This document shows positions 1-6,257 of a DNA stretch of 10,821 bases, in pieces. The notes under the pieces are model-generated. The model searched no databases. It was not told the DNA's origin and saw only the letters and a program-made list of their open reading frames with translations. Origin of the DNA: Anaerolineae bacterium (GTDB lineage Bacteria; Chloroflexota; Anaerolineae; Aggregatilineales; Phototrophicaceae); the NCBI GenBank assembly GCA_020848855.1, contig JADLHH010000244.1, positions 1-10,821 on the forward strand, written 5' to 3'. Within the stretch, counting starts at the first letter, position 1. Every line of letters begins with the position of its first letter. The translations under genes and the position numbers were made by a program.

Positions 1-375
1 GCGCTTCGGATTGCGCTCGGCGATGATCTGGCGCAGCGTTTCCCACTGATCGTGCGGGCTTTCGAGGTTCCAGACATCCTGCATCAAGCCCTGCATGTCG
101 GTGAGCGAGATGTTGATGCGCTCGACGCCCTGCTCCGCGCCCCGGTCGAAGAACACGACTATCTGGAGGATGGGCGCCCAGCATTCCCAGGGGATGAGGG
201 TGGTGAAGACCGGGTCGTGGTTGTCTTCGTTGCAGATGATGACCCACATGTCGAAGCCGGTCTCGCGCATGACAGCGGGCAGGACGGTTTCGAAACGCTG
301 GCGCAGCAGCTCATTGACAACCCGCGCCTGATCGCGCACTCCCAGTATGGTCGGACAGTCGAGTTGTGAAACCAT
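1..375 (-). CDS. M24-family (Xaa-Pro peptidase-like) protein, N-terminal part, runs off left edge
   Basis: An open frame of 125 codons starts at ATG 375-373 and continues past base 1, so only the N-terminal part is visible. The ATG is preceded by AAGGAAT about 9 bases upstream, a plausible ribosome binding site. The protein begins MVSQLDCPTILGVRDQARVV and then has a block with MWVIICNEDNHDPVF (about residues 48-62) and VVFFDRG (about 77-83). This pattern (initial R-x-x-V-x-x-x-L-x-x-R, then DMWV-I-x-x-x-E, then DPVF) is what I recall from the creatinase-like N-terminal domain of a group of M24 metallopeptidase-like proteins. That domain carries no metal ligands; the pita-bread catalytic domain would lie outside the window, so activity cannot be judged. 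The family call rests on memory of N-terminal sequences and is moderately sure; that it is a real coding gene is clear. Confidence 0.72.
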   Translation of the reverse strand, partial: MVSQLDCPTILGVRDQARVVNELLRQRFETVLPAVMRETGFDMWVIICNEDNHDPVFTTLIPWECWAPILQIVVFFDRGAEQGVERINISLTDMQGLMQDVWNLESPHDQWETLRQIIAERNPKR

Positions 376-410
376 CGTGGTATTCCTTTTGTAGAGTCGC
401 GCAGTTGTAG

Positions 411-438
411 AGTACAGAATGCATTTTGATGATGACAA
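411..438 (-). promoter_or_regulatory. Candidate sigma-70-type promoter for the M24-like gene
   Basis: On the minus strand TTGTCA (438-433, five of six matches to TTGACA) is followed after 16 bases by TGTACT (416-411, four of six to TATAAT). The -10 lies about 35 bases upstream of the ATG at 375. A second TTGTCA copy lies at 448-443 without a good partner. The match is weak and purely by eye. Confidence 0.3.
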
Positions 439-490
439 GCCTTGACAACGCCATTTTAGCGCAGGCGAGGGAAAACGGGGGCGGCATGAT

Positions 491-519
491 GGGCAGACAT
501 ACGGGTCTGCCCCTACAAA
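491..519. repeat. Dispersed palindromic repeat, copy 1 (GGGCAGAC...GTCTGCCC + CTACAA)
   Basis: GGGCAGAC (491-498) and GTCTGCCC (505-512) form a perfect 8-bp stem around a 6-base loop, followed by CCTACAAA. Three further related elements occur at 554-580, 1128-1150 and 1154-1175, all in intergenic DNA flanking rhaM. The common features are a G/C-rich stem with an ACGG or ACCCG-type loop and the tail CCCCTACAA. Such small palindromes are typical of dispersed non-autonomous intergenic repeats. There is no poly-T tail, so it is not an evident intrinsic terminator. Confidence 0.7.
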
Positions 520-553
520 GACATGTTTTCCTTCGACTCGTTGGCACGAATCA

Positions 554-580
554 GGGCGCACACCCGTGCGCCCCTACAAA
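554..580. repeat. Dispersed palindromic repeat, copy 2 (GGGCGCAC...GTGCGCCC + CTACAA)
   Basis: GGGCGCAC (554-561) pairs perfectly with GTGCGCCC (566-573) around a 4-base loop, and is followed by CTACAAAA. The stem differs from copy 1 at corresponding positions on both arms, so pairing is kept although the sequence changed. This compensatory pattern argues that the hairpin itself is maintained. It lies 29 bases past the stop of the rhamnose mutarotase gene. Confidence 0.7.
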
Positions 581-608
581 ACGCCCCGGATATATTTGCG
601 GGCAGAAA

Positions 609-932
609 TCAGTCGAGGTGGAAGATTTCCTCAAGCTCGATGAACATCTGATCGGGGTGCGCGCCGGGCGGGATTTCGAAGAAGGGCGACATCATCGCCT
701 GCCAGCGGGCGTTGACTTCGCGGTTTTCCATCGCCGCCTGCGCCGCCGCCAGGCTGTCGGGCGTTTCGAAATAGCCGAACAGCAGCCCGTCGTCGCGCAG
801 GAACAGCGAATAATTATGCCAGCCGGAGTCGCTGAGCGCCGCGAGCATCTCGCTCCACACAGCTTTGTGGTGCTGCCTGTATTCTTCGAGGCGATCCGCC
901 CTGACCTTGATGATGAATCCGACGCGCTTCAT
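609..932 (-). CDS. rhaM: L-rhamnose mutarotase
   Basis: This 107-residue cytoplasmic protein matches the RhaM (formerly DUF718) family, which interconverts alpha and beta anomers of L-rhamnose and is usually about 104 residues long, so it looks complete. The family start (KRVGFIIKV, an edge beta-strand) is followed by EEYRQHHKAVW: Tyr18 and His22 sit at the same numbers as the active-site Tyr18/His22 of the E. coli enzyme. The HNYSLFL strand (about 39-45), a Trp in the NARWQAMM helix and the C-terminal ELEEIFHLD are also typical of the family. ATG 932-930 has GGAG 10 bases upstream and a TATAAT box at 973-968. No other rhamnose catabolic gene (kinase, isomerase, aldolase) is in the window, so it may serve a scattered pathway or act on a related deoxy-sugar. 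Confident in the family, less in the exact substrate. Confidence 0.93.
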   Translation of the reverse strand: MKRVGFIIKVRADRLEEYRQHHKAVWSEMLAALSDSGWHNYSLFLRDDGLLFGYFETPDSLAAAQAAMENREVNARWQAMMSPFFEIPPGAHPDQMFIELEEIFHLD

Positions 933-967
933 GAGGATTATTCTCCAAAGCCCGAATATTGGGGGCG

Positions 968-973
968 ATTATA
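968..973 (-). promoter_or_regulatory. -10 element (TATAAT) upstream of rhaM
   Basis: A perfect TATAAT lies on the minus strand at 973-968, 35 bases upstream of the rhaM ATG, with a TGGG just before it that resembles an extended -10. No convincing -35 is seen at the expected distance, where the DNA is G/C-rich. Confidence 0.5.
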
Positions 974-1035
974 CCCAAAGGACAGGGCTACCCCACCCCG
1001 GCGCACGGCTCAGCTTCGCTGACCTTCGCGCGCCA

Positions 1036-1059
1036 CCCCTCCCCGAATTCAAGGAGGGG
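1036..1059. repeat. Inverted repeat CCCCTCC...GGAGGGG in intergenic DNA
   Basis: CCCCTCC (1036-1042) pairs with GGAGGGG (1053-1059) around a 10-base loop containing GAATTC. The stretch 933-1197 upstream of rhaM carries no convincing gene; it holds this element and two of the dispersed palindromes. There is no T-run after either arm, so a repeat is a better description than a terminator. Confidence 0.5.
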
Positions 1060-1127
1060 GAAGACGTGGGCGTGAAACAATCGGGTGTGGGCACGTGCAA
1101 CCGTCGGTTGCCACGCAAGCGGCATCC

Positions 1128-1150
1128 GTAGGGATGTCTCGCCCCTACAA
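1128..1150. repeat. Dispersed palindromic repeat, copy 3 (GTAGGG...CCCTAC + AA)
   Basis: GTAGGG (1128-1133) pairs with CCCTAC (1143-1148) around a 9-base loop. The 3' end (GCCCCTACAA) is identical to that following copy 2, so it appears to be a variant of the same family whose stem is built from the CCCCTACAA tail. It sits three bases before copy 4, in the same orientation. Confidence 0.55.
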
Positions 1151-1153
1151 TCA

Positions 1154-1175
1154 GGGCAGGCACACGGGTCTGCCC
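1154..1175. repeat. Dispersed palindromic repeat, copy 4 (GGGCAGGC...GTCTGCCC)
   Basis: GGGCAGGC (1154-1161) and GTCTGCCC (1168-1175) form an 8-bp stem with one G-T wobble, around a 6-base loop that contains ACGG as in copy 1. The preceding TCAGGGC matches the bases before copy 2 (551-557). It lies about 22 bases past the stop of the Bles03-like gene, so it could also protect or shape the 3' end of that mRNA. Confidence 0.65.
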
Positions 1176-1197
1176 CTGCGCATTGGCATAGAAGGTC

Positions 1198-1593
1198 TCA
1201 GGCAGGCGGGTGGTAGGTGATGTCCGGGAAGCCGAGCGCGCGCAGGGCGTCGCCGACGCGGGCAACATCGTCGGCATCGTCGGCGTCGTAGGTCATGACG
1301 TGGATGACGCGCTCGTCAGGGTGAGCACGTCCCGCCGTCGCCACCTTCGACTTATAGCCGAGCCTGCCGGCTTCAGTCGCGGCTTTGACCAGCGCCCACT
1401 GAGCATCGACCTGCTGAATGGTGGTCTGGATCAGCCAGTGACCGGCGCGCGGGGTTGGCGGGCTGCCCGCCATCTGGCGCTTCGCTTCGATCCAGTAGAC
1501 GGCAGCGATCCGCGACGGCTGCGCCTGCGCGTCAAGTTCGGCGCGCGCCTGCTGCACGCGGCGGATCAGGTCGAGATCAGGCTTATCGCTCAT
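1198..1593 (-). CDS. Bles03/DUF1917-like protein (putative phosphothreonine lyase-like domain)
   Basis: This 131-residue soluble protein has an N-terminal helix (about 6-25), then YWIEAKRQMAG (33-43), GHWLIQTT (51-58), VDAQWALVKAATEAGRLG (62-79), YKSKVAT (80-86), RVIHVMTYDADDADDV (95-110) and GDALRALGF (114-122). The order W-L-I, V-D-x-x-W, E-x-G-x-L-G, K-x-K-V, then I-x-V-x-T-x-D with an acidic run and R-V-x-x-A-L-R-x-L resembles the Bles03 (DUF1917) family, which databases name after a fold related to OspF-type phosphothreonine lyases. Lys81, Lys83 and His98 are candidate functional residues; activity is unproven. Its ATG shares a base with the histidine kinase stop codon (TAATG, 1591-1595), so it is probably translated by coupling and may belong to the same signalling unit. 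The family assignment is from memory of motifs. Confidence 0.6.
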   Translation of the reverse strand: MSDKPDLDLIRRVQQARAELDAQAQPSRIAAVYWIEAKRQMAGSPPTPRAGHWLIQTTIQQVDAQWALVKAATEAGRLGYKSKVATAGRAHPDERVIHVMTYDADDADDVARVGDALRALGFPDITYHPPA

Positions 1594-3242
1594 TATTCGA
1601 CGGCTTTTGCCAGCGGCAGCCGGAAGCCGAAGGTGCTGCCTTTGCCATATTCGCTGGTGAAGTGAACCGTGCCGCCGTAGCGCTCGACGATCTTTTTGAC
1701 GAGGTAGAGACCCAGCCCGGTGCCGTCAATCGCCTGGGTTTCGCGGGTTTTGACGCGGTGGAACGGCTGGAACAGCAACTCCTGCTGGTCTTCGGGGATG
1801 CCGTAGCCATTGTCGGTGATTTCCAGCACCGCTGAATCGCCGTCGCGGCGGACGCGGGCGTCGATCTGCCCGCCGGACTGCGTGTATTTGATGGCGTTGC
1901 CCAGCAGGTTGGCGATCGCTTCGCGCAGTTCGGACGAATCGCCATAGACGGCGACCGGCTCGACCGTGAGGCTGGTCTTGTGGTCTTTCTGCCGGATGTG
2001 GTCCGCCATGTCCTTGAGCGTGCGCTCCAGCAGGTTGCCCAGCTTGACGCGCATGAGCGTCACGTCGCGGTGTTCGGCGATGCGCTCCAGCGAGAGGATG
2101 TCCGAAGTCATCTGGGTCATGCGGGCGACCGCCTGCCGGATGGCGTTGACGTACATGCCGTCCATGTCGTTGTAGTACTGCGCGAGGTCTTCGTTGAGCA
2201 GCTCAGTGTAGCTGGCGACAATCGACAGCGGGCTGCGCAGGTCGTGGGCGGCGACGCGGATCATGTGGGTTTTGAGCTGTTCGAGGTCGCTGACCTGCGT
2301 GTACAGGTTGCGAAGCTCGGCAAGCTGGGTCTGCATGGTTTCGTAGAGCCGGGCGTTTTCGATGGCGCTGGCGACGCGGGCGGCGAGCAGTTGGGTGAAC
2401 TCGAACGCTTCGGACGTGAAGCGCTCCGGGGCGCTGGTTTCGAGGTTGAGGACACCCACGATCTTGCCGTGGGCGATCAGCGGGATGGCGATCTCGGCGC
2501 GGGTGGTCGGCAGGTCGGCGATGTAGTCGGGGTCGCTCATCACGTCGGTGACCATTTCGGCGTGCTGGTTGCGAATGACGCGGGCGACGATGCCGGTATT
2601 GAGCGGGATCATCGGCTCTGGGAAGCCGCCGATTGCGCGGGCAAGCTGGATGCGCTCGTGCTCGATTAACCCGACGAACCCGGTGTCTGCCCCGCTGAGC
2701 AGCAGCGCGGCGTTGAGCGCCACCGACAGCACGGTATCCAGCACCAGCGTCTGGTTGAGTTCGACATCGACTTGCTGGAGCAGGGCGAACTGGCTGAAGC
2801 GCTTGTTGAGGGCAACGGCTGCCTTTGCCCGCTCGGTGATATCGCGGACGACGCCGTGATAGCCGACCGGCGCGCCATCGGCGTCGCGGTTCAGGGCGAC
2901 CGAAATCTCAAGCTGGCGCGGCTCGTCATCGACGCGGCGGATGGGGCATTCGACGGCAGGGGCTGGCTCGCCGGTCTCGTGGACGCGGCGAGCGACCTGT
3001 TTCAACCGGGTGAGAGCATCAGCGTCGAGGAAGCGCTGCGGCGTGCTGGCGATGACTTCGGCAGGGCTGGCAGCGCCGATGATGCGGCTCAGGCTGGTGT
3101 TGACGACCAGCAGCCTGCCTTCCAAATCCGTCTGATAGTAGCCGTCGGCGATTTCCTCAAGCAGCGCAACGCGAAGCGGGTTCTGCTGTCCCGCTTCGGG
3201 AGCGGGGCGGCGTCGTGAACCCCGGCTCGAATGCTTAATCAT
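1593..3242 (-). CDS. Soluble sensor histidine kinase (PAS-GAF-HisKA-HATPase_c)
   Basis: The 549-residue product lacks membrane segments and should sense a cytoplasmic signal. A basic tail (1-22) is followed by a PAS domain (about 25-138, ending GVVRDITER), a GAF domain (about 150-297, with IAIPLIAHGKIVGVLNLE and ending ASAIENARLYE), a short coiled-coil linker, the HisKA domain (AAHDLRSPLS, phospho-acceptor His333) and an HATPase_c domain with N box (NLLGNAIKYT, 445-454), G1 box (DNGYGIP, 477-483), F box (LFQPFHR) and G2 box (GTGLGLYLV, 507-515). All catalytic boxes are intact. I chose ATG 3242-3240 because AGGG lies 8 bases before it; an in-frame GTG two codons upstream (3248) is too close to that site. 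No response regulator lies nearby, so its partner is encoded elsewhere. The stop overlaps the start of the Bles03-like gene. Confidence 0.95.
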   Translation of the reverse strand: MIKHSSRGSRRRPAPEAGQQNPLRVALLEEIADGYYQTDLEGRLLVVNTSLSRIIGAASPAEVIASTPQRFLDADALTRLKQVARRVHETGEPAPAVECPIRRVDDEPRQLEISVALNRDADGAPVGYHGVVRDITERAKAAVALNKRFSQFALLQQVDVELNQTLVLDTVLSVALNAALLLSGADTGFVGLIEHERIQLARAIGGFPEPMIPLNTGIVARVIRNQHAEMVTDVMSDPDYIADLPTTRAEIAIPLIAHGKIVGVLNLETSAPERFTSEAFEFTQLLAARVASAIENARLYETMQTQLAELRNLYTQVSDLEQLKTHMIRVAAHDLRSPLSIVASYTELLNEDLAQYYNDMDGMYVNAIRQAVARMTQMTSDILSLERIAEHRDVTLMRVKLGNLLERTLKDMADHIRQKDHKTSLTVEPVAVYGDSSELREAIANLLGNAIKYTQSGGQIDARVRRDGDSAVLEITDNGYGIPEDQQELLFQPFHRVKTRETQAIDGTGLGLYLVKKIVERYGGTVHFTSEYGKGSTFGFRLPLAKAVE

Positions 3243-3367
3243 GCGCACGTCCCTGCACGTAGCTCCTCACGAGGCATACATCGCTCAATCGAGCGTGTAA
3301 GGCTCAACCATAACACACAACTATACATCCAGATTGCAGGATTTTCGAAAAAGGTAAATAGTCGTAG

Positions 3368-3408
3368 GCTGGCGGGAGTAGAATCGCAGGGTTTCCACCC
3401 CCGCCAGC
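3368..3408 (-). terminator. Large hairpin after the GH-like gene, possible terminator
   Basis: GCTGGCGGG (3368-3376) pairs perfectly with CCCGCCAGC (3400-3408), a 9-bp stem, and the 23-base loop can continue pairing (GTAGAA with TTCCAC, one mismatch). It begins 13 bases past the stop of the GH-like gene in the direction of that gene's transcription. A run of five T on the minus strand follows only about 14 bases later, so it is not a textbook intrinsic terminator. It may terminate or stabilise the upstream mRNA. Confidence 0.45.
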
Positions 3409-3420
3409 GATGAGGCGTGA

Positions 3421-4836
3421 TCAGCCGGACGTGCGCAGCGAGGCGAGCGCCTGGCAGGCGGGGCACGAGCCGTCGGGACGGATGATGGCATAGCCGCCCT
3501 GCGGGTCGTTGTCCACGAACTGCGTGAAGTTGACGTTGAAGACGATGATCAGGTCGACGTTACCGTTTTCAGCCGCCACCTGCACGGCGTCCGCCAGCCA
3601 TTCCGCCTGTTCCTGAACGCTGGTGTTCGCGCCCCAGGCGAAGCCCGAAGGCAGCGTGCCGTAGCCGTCGGCGGAAAGATAACCCATCTCGCTGAAGCAC
3701 AGCCGCTCGCCGGTGCTGCGGAACGGGAACAGCGCGCGCTGGAGCATGAGCGGGAAGTAGTAGGTCGGGTAGTCGCCGCGCGGGTCGCCACCCTGCTGGC
3801 GCGGCGAGATGATGCCTTCGTTGTAGTGGATGCCGATGCAGTCGGCGTACTGCGCCGCGCCGGCGTTCGCCATGCCCAGATAGTAGCGGTCGTCGTTCCA
3901 CACACGATCCAGCCCGAACGCGCCTTCCGCGCCGGTGGGCGAGGGCGCGCCGGTGACGACCTTAATGGTCGGGGCGACGGCTTTGATGGCGTCGTGCGCC
4001 TGGCGGAGCAGCTCGGTATAGCTGCGCGGGTCGATTTGCCCCTGCGGCCATTCGCGGTCGAGGTTCATCTCATTCCACACCTGAATAGCGTCCGGCTGGA
4101 GCGCGGCAAGCTGTCCGACGAATTCGGCATAGAGCGGGTAGTAGGCGCTGCCCTGCTGCCCCAGCTCGTCTTTGTTCCCCTTGATGCTGAGGAAGACGAA
4201 GAAGCCGTGCTCGTGCGACCAGTTGATGCGGTCGCGGGCGACGGTGATCAGCGACGAATCGCCGATGACGAACGGAATCTGCCACTTGATCCAGGTCATG
4301 CCCGCCTGCTGCATCAACGGGATGGCGTCCTCGTCGAAGTTGTCCAACTGACCGCCAACCGGGACGGGCAGGTCGTTGACGACCGTCGGGCGTGGGACGA
4401 TCTCCGGCGTTTCGGCAGCCGCCTGCGTCGGCTCGACGTTGGTTTGCGGCGGCGGCGCGTTCGGGTCGTTTTCGATGCGCAGCGGCGTGACAGTCACCAC
4501 CGTAATCTCGCCGCTGGTGTGGATGACGCGCAGGCGCAGGGTGTAAACGCCGTTGGCGACGATGGTCGTGTTGAACTGCGCCAGCGCTCCGCCGGTGACC
4601 GGGGCGCTGCTGGGCAGCGTGACCGGCGTCCAGGCGGTGGTGTTCGGGTCGGCGTTGGCGTCGGCAACCTCGAAGAAATAGGTTTGCAGGTCGGACGGGT
4701 TCACTGTGCCGGTGATGGTCACGATGCCCTGTACGGTGGACACCGCCTCCGGGAACGTGATCTGAACCGTAGAGTCCTGCGCGAACACCGGCAGGGTGAA
4801 GAACAACAGCAGAAACACAAACAGAAATCGGCGCAT
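3421..4836 (-). CDS. Exported clan GH-A glycoside hydrolase-like protein with N-terminal Ig-like domain
   Basis: The 471-residue protein starts with a signal peptide (MRRF, hydrophobic run 4-18, likely cut after VFA, 17-19). An Ig-like beta domain follows (about 23-123, ending PLRIEN), then a Pro/Thr/Glu-rich linker (124-155) and a TIM-barrel-like catalytic region (about 156-471). VWNEMN (Glu256) fits the acid/base Glu after Asn at the end of strand 4 in clan GH-A; CFSEMGY (Glu383) fits the strand-7 nucleophile. IGIHYN (334-339) and MTWIKWQ (180-186) are typical strand ends. The presumed substrate is an extracellular glycan; I cannot name a GH family, and families such as GH39 or GH5 are only guesses. 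Some Chloroflexota relatives may be non-catalytic, but both Glu residues are kept here. AAGGAG lies 11 bases before the ATG. Cysteines at 333, 380 and in the SCPAC end may form disulfides. The neighbouring exported protein carries the same N-terminal domain. Confidence 0.85.
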   Translation of the reverse strand: MRRFLFVFLLLFFTLPVFAQDSTVQITFPEAVSTVQGIVTITGTVNPSDLQTYFFEVADANADPNTTAWTPVTLPSSAPVTGGALAQFNTTIVANGVYTLRLRVIHTSGEITVVTVTPLRIENDPNAPPPQTNVEPTQAAAETPEIVPRPTVVNDLPVPVGGQLDNFDEDAIPLMQQAGMTWIKWQIPFVIGDSSLITVARDRINWSHEHGFFVFLSIKGNKDELGQQGSAYYPLYAEFVGQLAALQPDAIQVWNEMNLDREWPQGQIDPRSYTELLRQAHDAIKAVAPTIKVVTGAPSPTGAEGAFGLDRVWNDDRYYLGMANAGAAQYADCIGIHYNEGIISPRQQGGDPRGDYPTYYFPLMLQRALFPFRSTGERLCFSEMGYLSADGYGTLPSGFAWGANTSVQEQAEWLADAVQVAAENGNVDLIIVFNVNFTQFVDNDPQGGYAIIRPDGSCPACQALASLRTSG

Positions 4837-4866
4837 AGGGTTCGGCTCTCCTTAAACGTAGTTAAG

Positions 4867-4966
4867 GGACTGAGGTTCGAGGACTGAGGACTGAGATGTC
4901 TCAGCCGTCAGCCCTCATCCTTGCGCAGCAAGGTACTCAGTCCTGAAATTCTCAGTCCTCAGTCCT
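4867..4966. repeat. Heptamer (GGACTGA) repeat cluster forming a long inverted repeat
   Basis: Four consecutive heptamers at 4867-4894 read GGACTGA, GGTTCGA, GGACTGA, GGACTGA. On the opposite strand 4965-4937 reads GGACTGA twice, an 8-base spacer, then GGACTGA. The arms 4880-4896 and 4950-4966 are perfectly complementary over 17 bases. Inside the loop, CCTTGC-GCA-GCAAGG (4919-4933) is a second perfect hairpin, and CTGAGA-TG-TCTCAG (4891-4904) a third possible one. The whole cluster fills the gap between two minus-strand genes and could fold into a large RNA structure that ends or attenuates readthrough from the CARDB gene. A matching four-heptamer array lies at 8875-8902. Confidence 0.85.
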
Positions 4967-4972
4967 TGCGAG

Positions 4973-6127
4973 TTACGGGCAGCCGCCCTTTGCCAGCGTG
5001 TAGGTGACGGTGCGGACGTTGTCACCTTCGTTGTTTTCGGGAATCTGGTTGCCAGGGTCGATGACCAGCGTGATGTTGTGCTGCTCGTTGTACCAGGTGC
5101 TGATAGTGAGCGGCATGTTCACGCGGAACGTCTGACCGGGCTGGAGCACCGGGAAACCACCCAGCGTGCTGCCCTGCTGCGAGCCGTCGGCGGTGCGCGT
5201 ATCCACCAGCGAAACCGTACCGCTGTTGTTGGTCGGCACCGAGCCGAGGTTCGCCACGTCGAAGCCGACGTTGAAGGTCTGGGCGCAGGACGGACCGCTG
5301 GGGTTCAGTTCGACGATGCCGGCGACCAGGTTCGCCTGCGACACCGGGACGGGCGTGAGCGTCGGCAGCGGCGTCGGCGTGTTGGTCGGGCGCGGCGGCG
5401 GCTGGAGACGCGGCAGGTTGTTCAGGCTTCCGGCAGTCTGGACGATGGTCGGCGAGACCCAGCCGACGCGCCCGTCGTCCAACTGAACCTGATACCAGCC
5501 GGAACCCTGATTGCTAATGCCCAGAATGCGGGCGGTCGTGCCGGTGGGCAGCGACGCGATGATGTTATAGACGGTAGCGTCGCCGGTTCGCATGTTGCCG
5601 GATGGGCTGGACGTGATCGTCACGCGCGGCGTGAGGTCTTCGGTCGGGATAGGCGTCACCGTCGGTAGCTGCGGCGTGGCGGTGGGGATGGGCGTAGCAG
5701 TCGCGGCGAACGGCGGTGGCGTATTTTCGATGCGCAGCGGCGAAACAACGTGGAAAACCGGCGTCCCACCGGCGACGTTGACGGTCAGGCGCATTTCGTA
5801 CAGCCCGTCGGTGATCAGCGTCGTATCCCACACGCCGAGCACCGAATCCTGCACCGGAAGCTGGCTTGGCAGGATTGCCGGGAACCAGATATCGGCGCCC
5901 ACCTGCGGGGTCAGGTCGGCGTTGAGTGGGCGAAACTCAATGAAATAGTTGGACATGTTCGGCAGGTTCGCCGTACCGCGAATCTGGAACTGCCCGCGCA
6001 GGATGTAAACGGGCGGGGGCCAACTGATATTGGCGTTGGGGTTGGCAGCCTGCGTGGTCGTCTGGGCGGACGCCGCGATTGGCAGTACGAACACCAGAAT
6101 AAGCAATAACGCAACGAAGCGTTTCAT
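4973..6127 (-). CDS. Exported multidomain surface protein: Ig-like domain, SH3b, CARDB
   Basis: The 384-residue protein has a signal peptide (MKRFVALLLILVFVLP, probable cut after ASA at 19-21). Domains in order: an Ig-like beta domain (about 31-135, ending PLRIEN) clearly related to the one in the neighbouring GH-like protein; a Thr/Pro linker (136-167, ATATPIPTATP type); a bacterial SH3 domain (about 169-230, with GWYQVQLDDGRVGWVS at 210-225), which in other proteins binds peptidoglycan or peptides; a second Pro/Thr linker (242-262); and a CARDB adhesion-type beta domain (about 266-378, with the hallmark IDPGNQIPENNEGDN). No enzyme domain is present, so a structural or binding role at the cell surface is likely. 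I chose ATG 6127-6125 because AGGAG lies 6 bases upstream and the signal peptide begins there; the frame stays open 13 codons further, which would spoil the signal. Cys near the end (GGCP) and Cys in PSCAQ may pair. Confidence 0.9.
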   Translation of the reverse strand: MKRFVALLLILVFVLPIAASAQTTTQAANPNANISWPPPVYILRGQFQIRGTANLPNMSNYFIEFRPLNADLTPQVGADIWFPAILPSQLPVQDSVLGVWDTTLITDGLYEMRLTVNVAGGTPVFHVVSPLRIENTPPPFAATATPIPTATPQLPTVTPIPTEDLTPRVTITSSPSGNMRTGDATVYNIIASLPTGTTARILGISNQGSGWYQVQLDDGRVGWVSPTIVQTAGSLNNLPRLQPPPRPTNTPTPLPTLTPVPVSQANLVAGIVELNPSGPSCAQTFNVGFDVANLGSVPTNNSGTVSLVDTRTADGSQQGSTLGGFPVLQPGQTFRVNMPLTISTWYNEQHNITLVIDPGNQIPENNEGDNVRTVTYTLAKGGCP

Positions 6128-6175
6128 ACGGGACTCCTGACACACATGGGGCAGATGCGGCACCAAACTATAGCC

Positions 6176-6181
6176 ATTGTA
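6176..6181 (-). promoter_or_regulatory. Candidate -10 (TACAAT) for the SH3b/CARDB gene
   Basis: TACAAT (five of six) lies on the minus strand at 6181-6176, about 48 bases before the ATG at 6127. A second possible -10, TATAGT, lies just downstream (6172-6167). The nearest -35-like hexamer (TTAGCA) is 19 bases away, longer than ideal. The local DNA is A/T-richer than its surroundings. Confidence 0.35.
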
Positions 6182-6257
6182 CCCAATAATTTCTGTAATG
6201 TGCTAACGATTCGCCTACGCTCGGTCGCTGAGGGCGATACGCCGGGCAAATTCAGTT

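Noticed and set aside
609..932. rhaM as part of a rhamnose catabolic operon
   Set aside because: None of the neighbouring genes belongs to rhamnose metabolism; the gene has its own -10 box and is flanked by repeats.
426..1022. Plus-strand open frame of 198 codons crossing the intergenic repeats and rhaM
   Set aside because: It runs through palindromic repeats and antisense to a clear rhamnose mutarotase; no ribosome binding site or domain is seen.
969..1277. Minus-strand open frame of 102 codons between the Bles03-like gene and rhaM
   Set aside because: It overlaps the end of the Bles03-like gene in another frame and translates through two palindromic repeats; the protein is low in pattern and has no sensible start signal.
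1980..2669. Plus-strand open frame of 229 codons opposite the histidine kinase
   Set aside because: It is antisense to the HisKA/GAF region, whose motifs are all intact on the minus strand; the composition is typical of a shadow frame.
3826..4887. Long open frame (353 codons) on the plus strand opposite the GH-like gene
   Set aside because: It is rich in Arg, Val, Asp and Gly without domain pattern, lies fully antisense to a gene with a signal peptide and catalytic motifs, and is the usual shadow frame in G/C-rich coding DNA.
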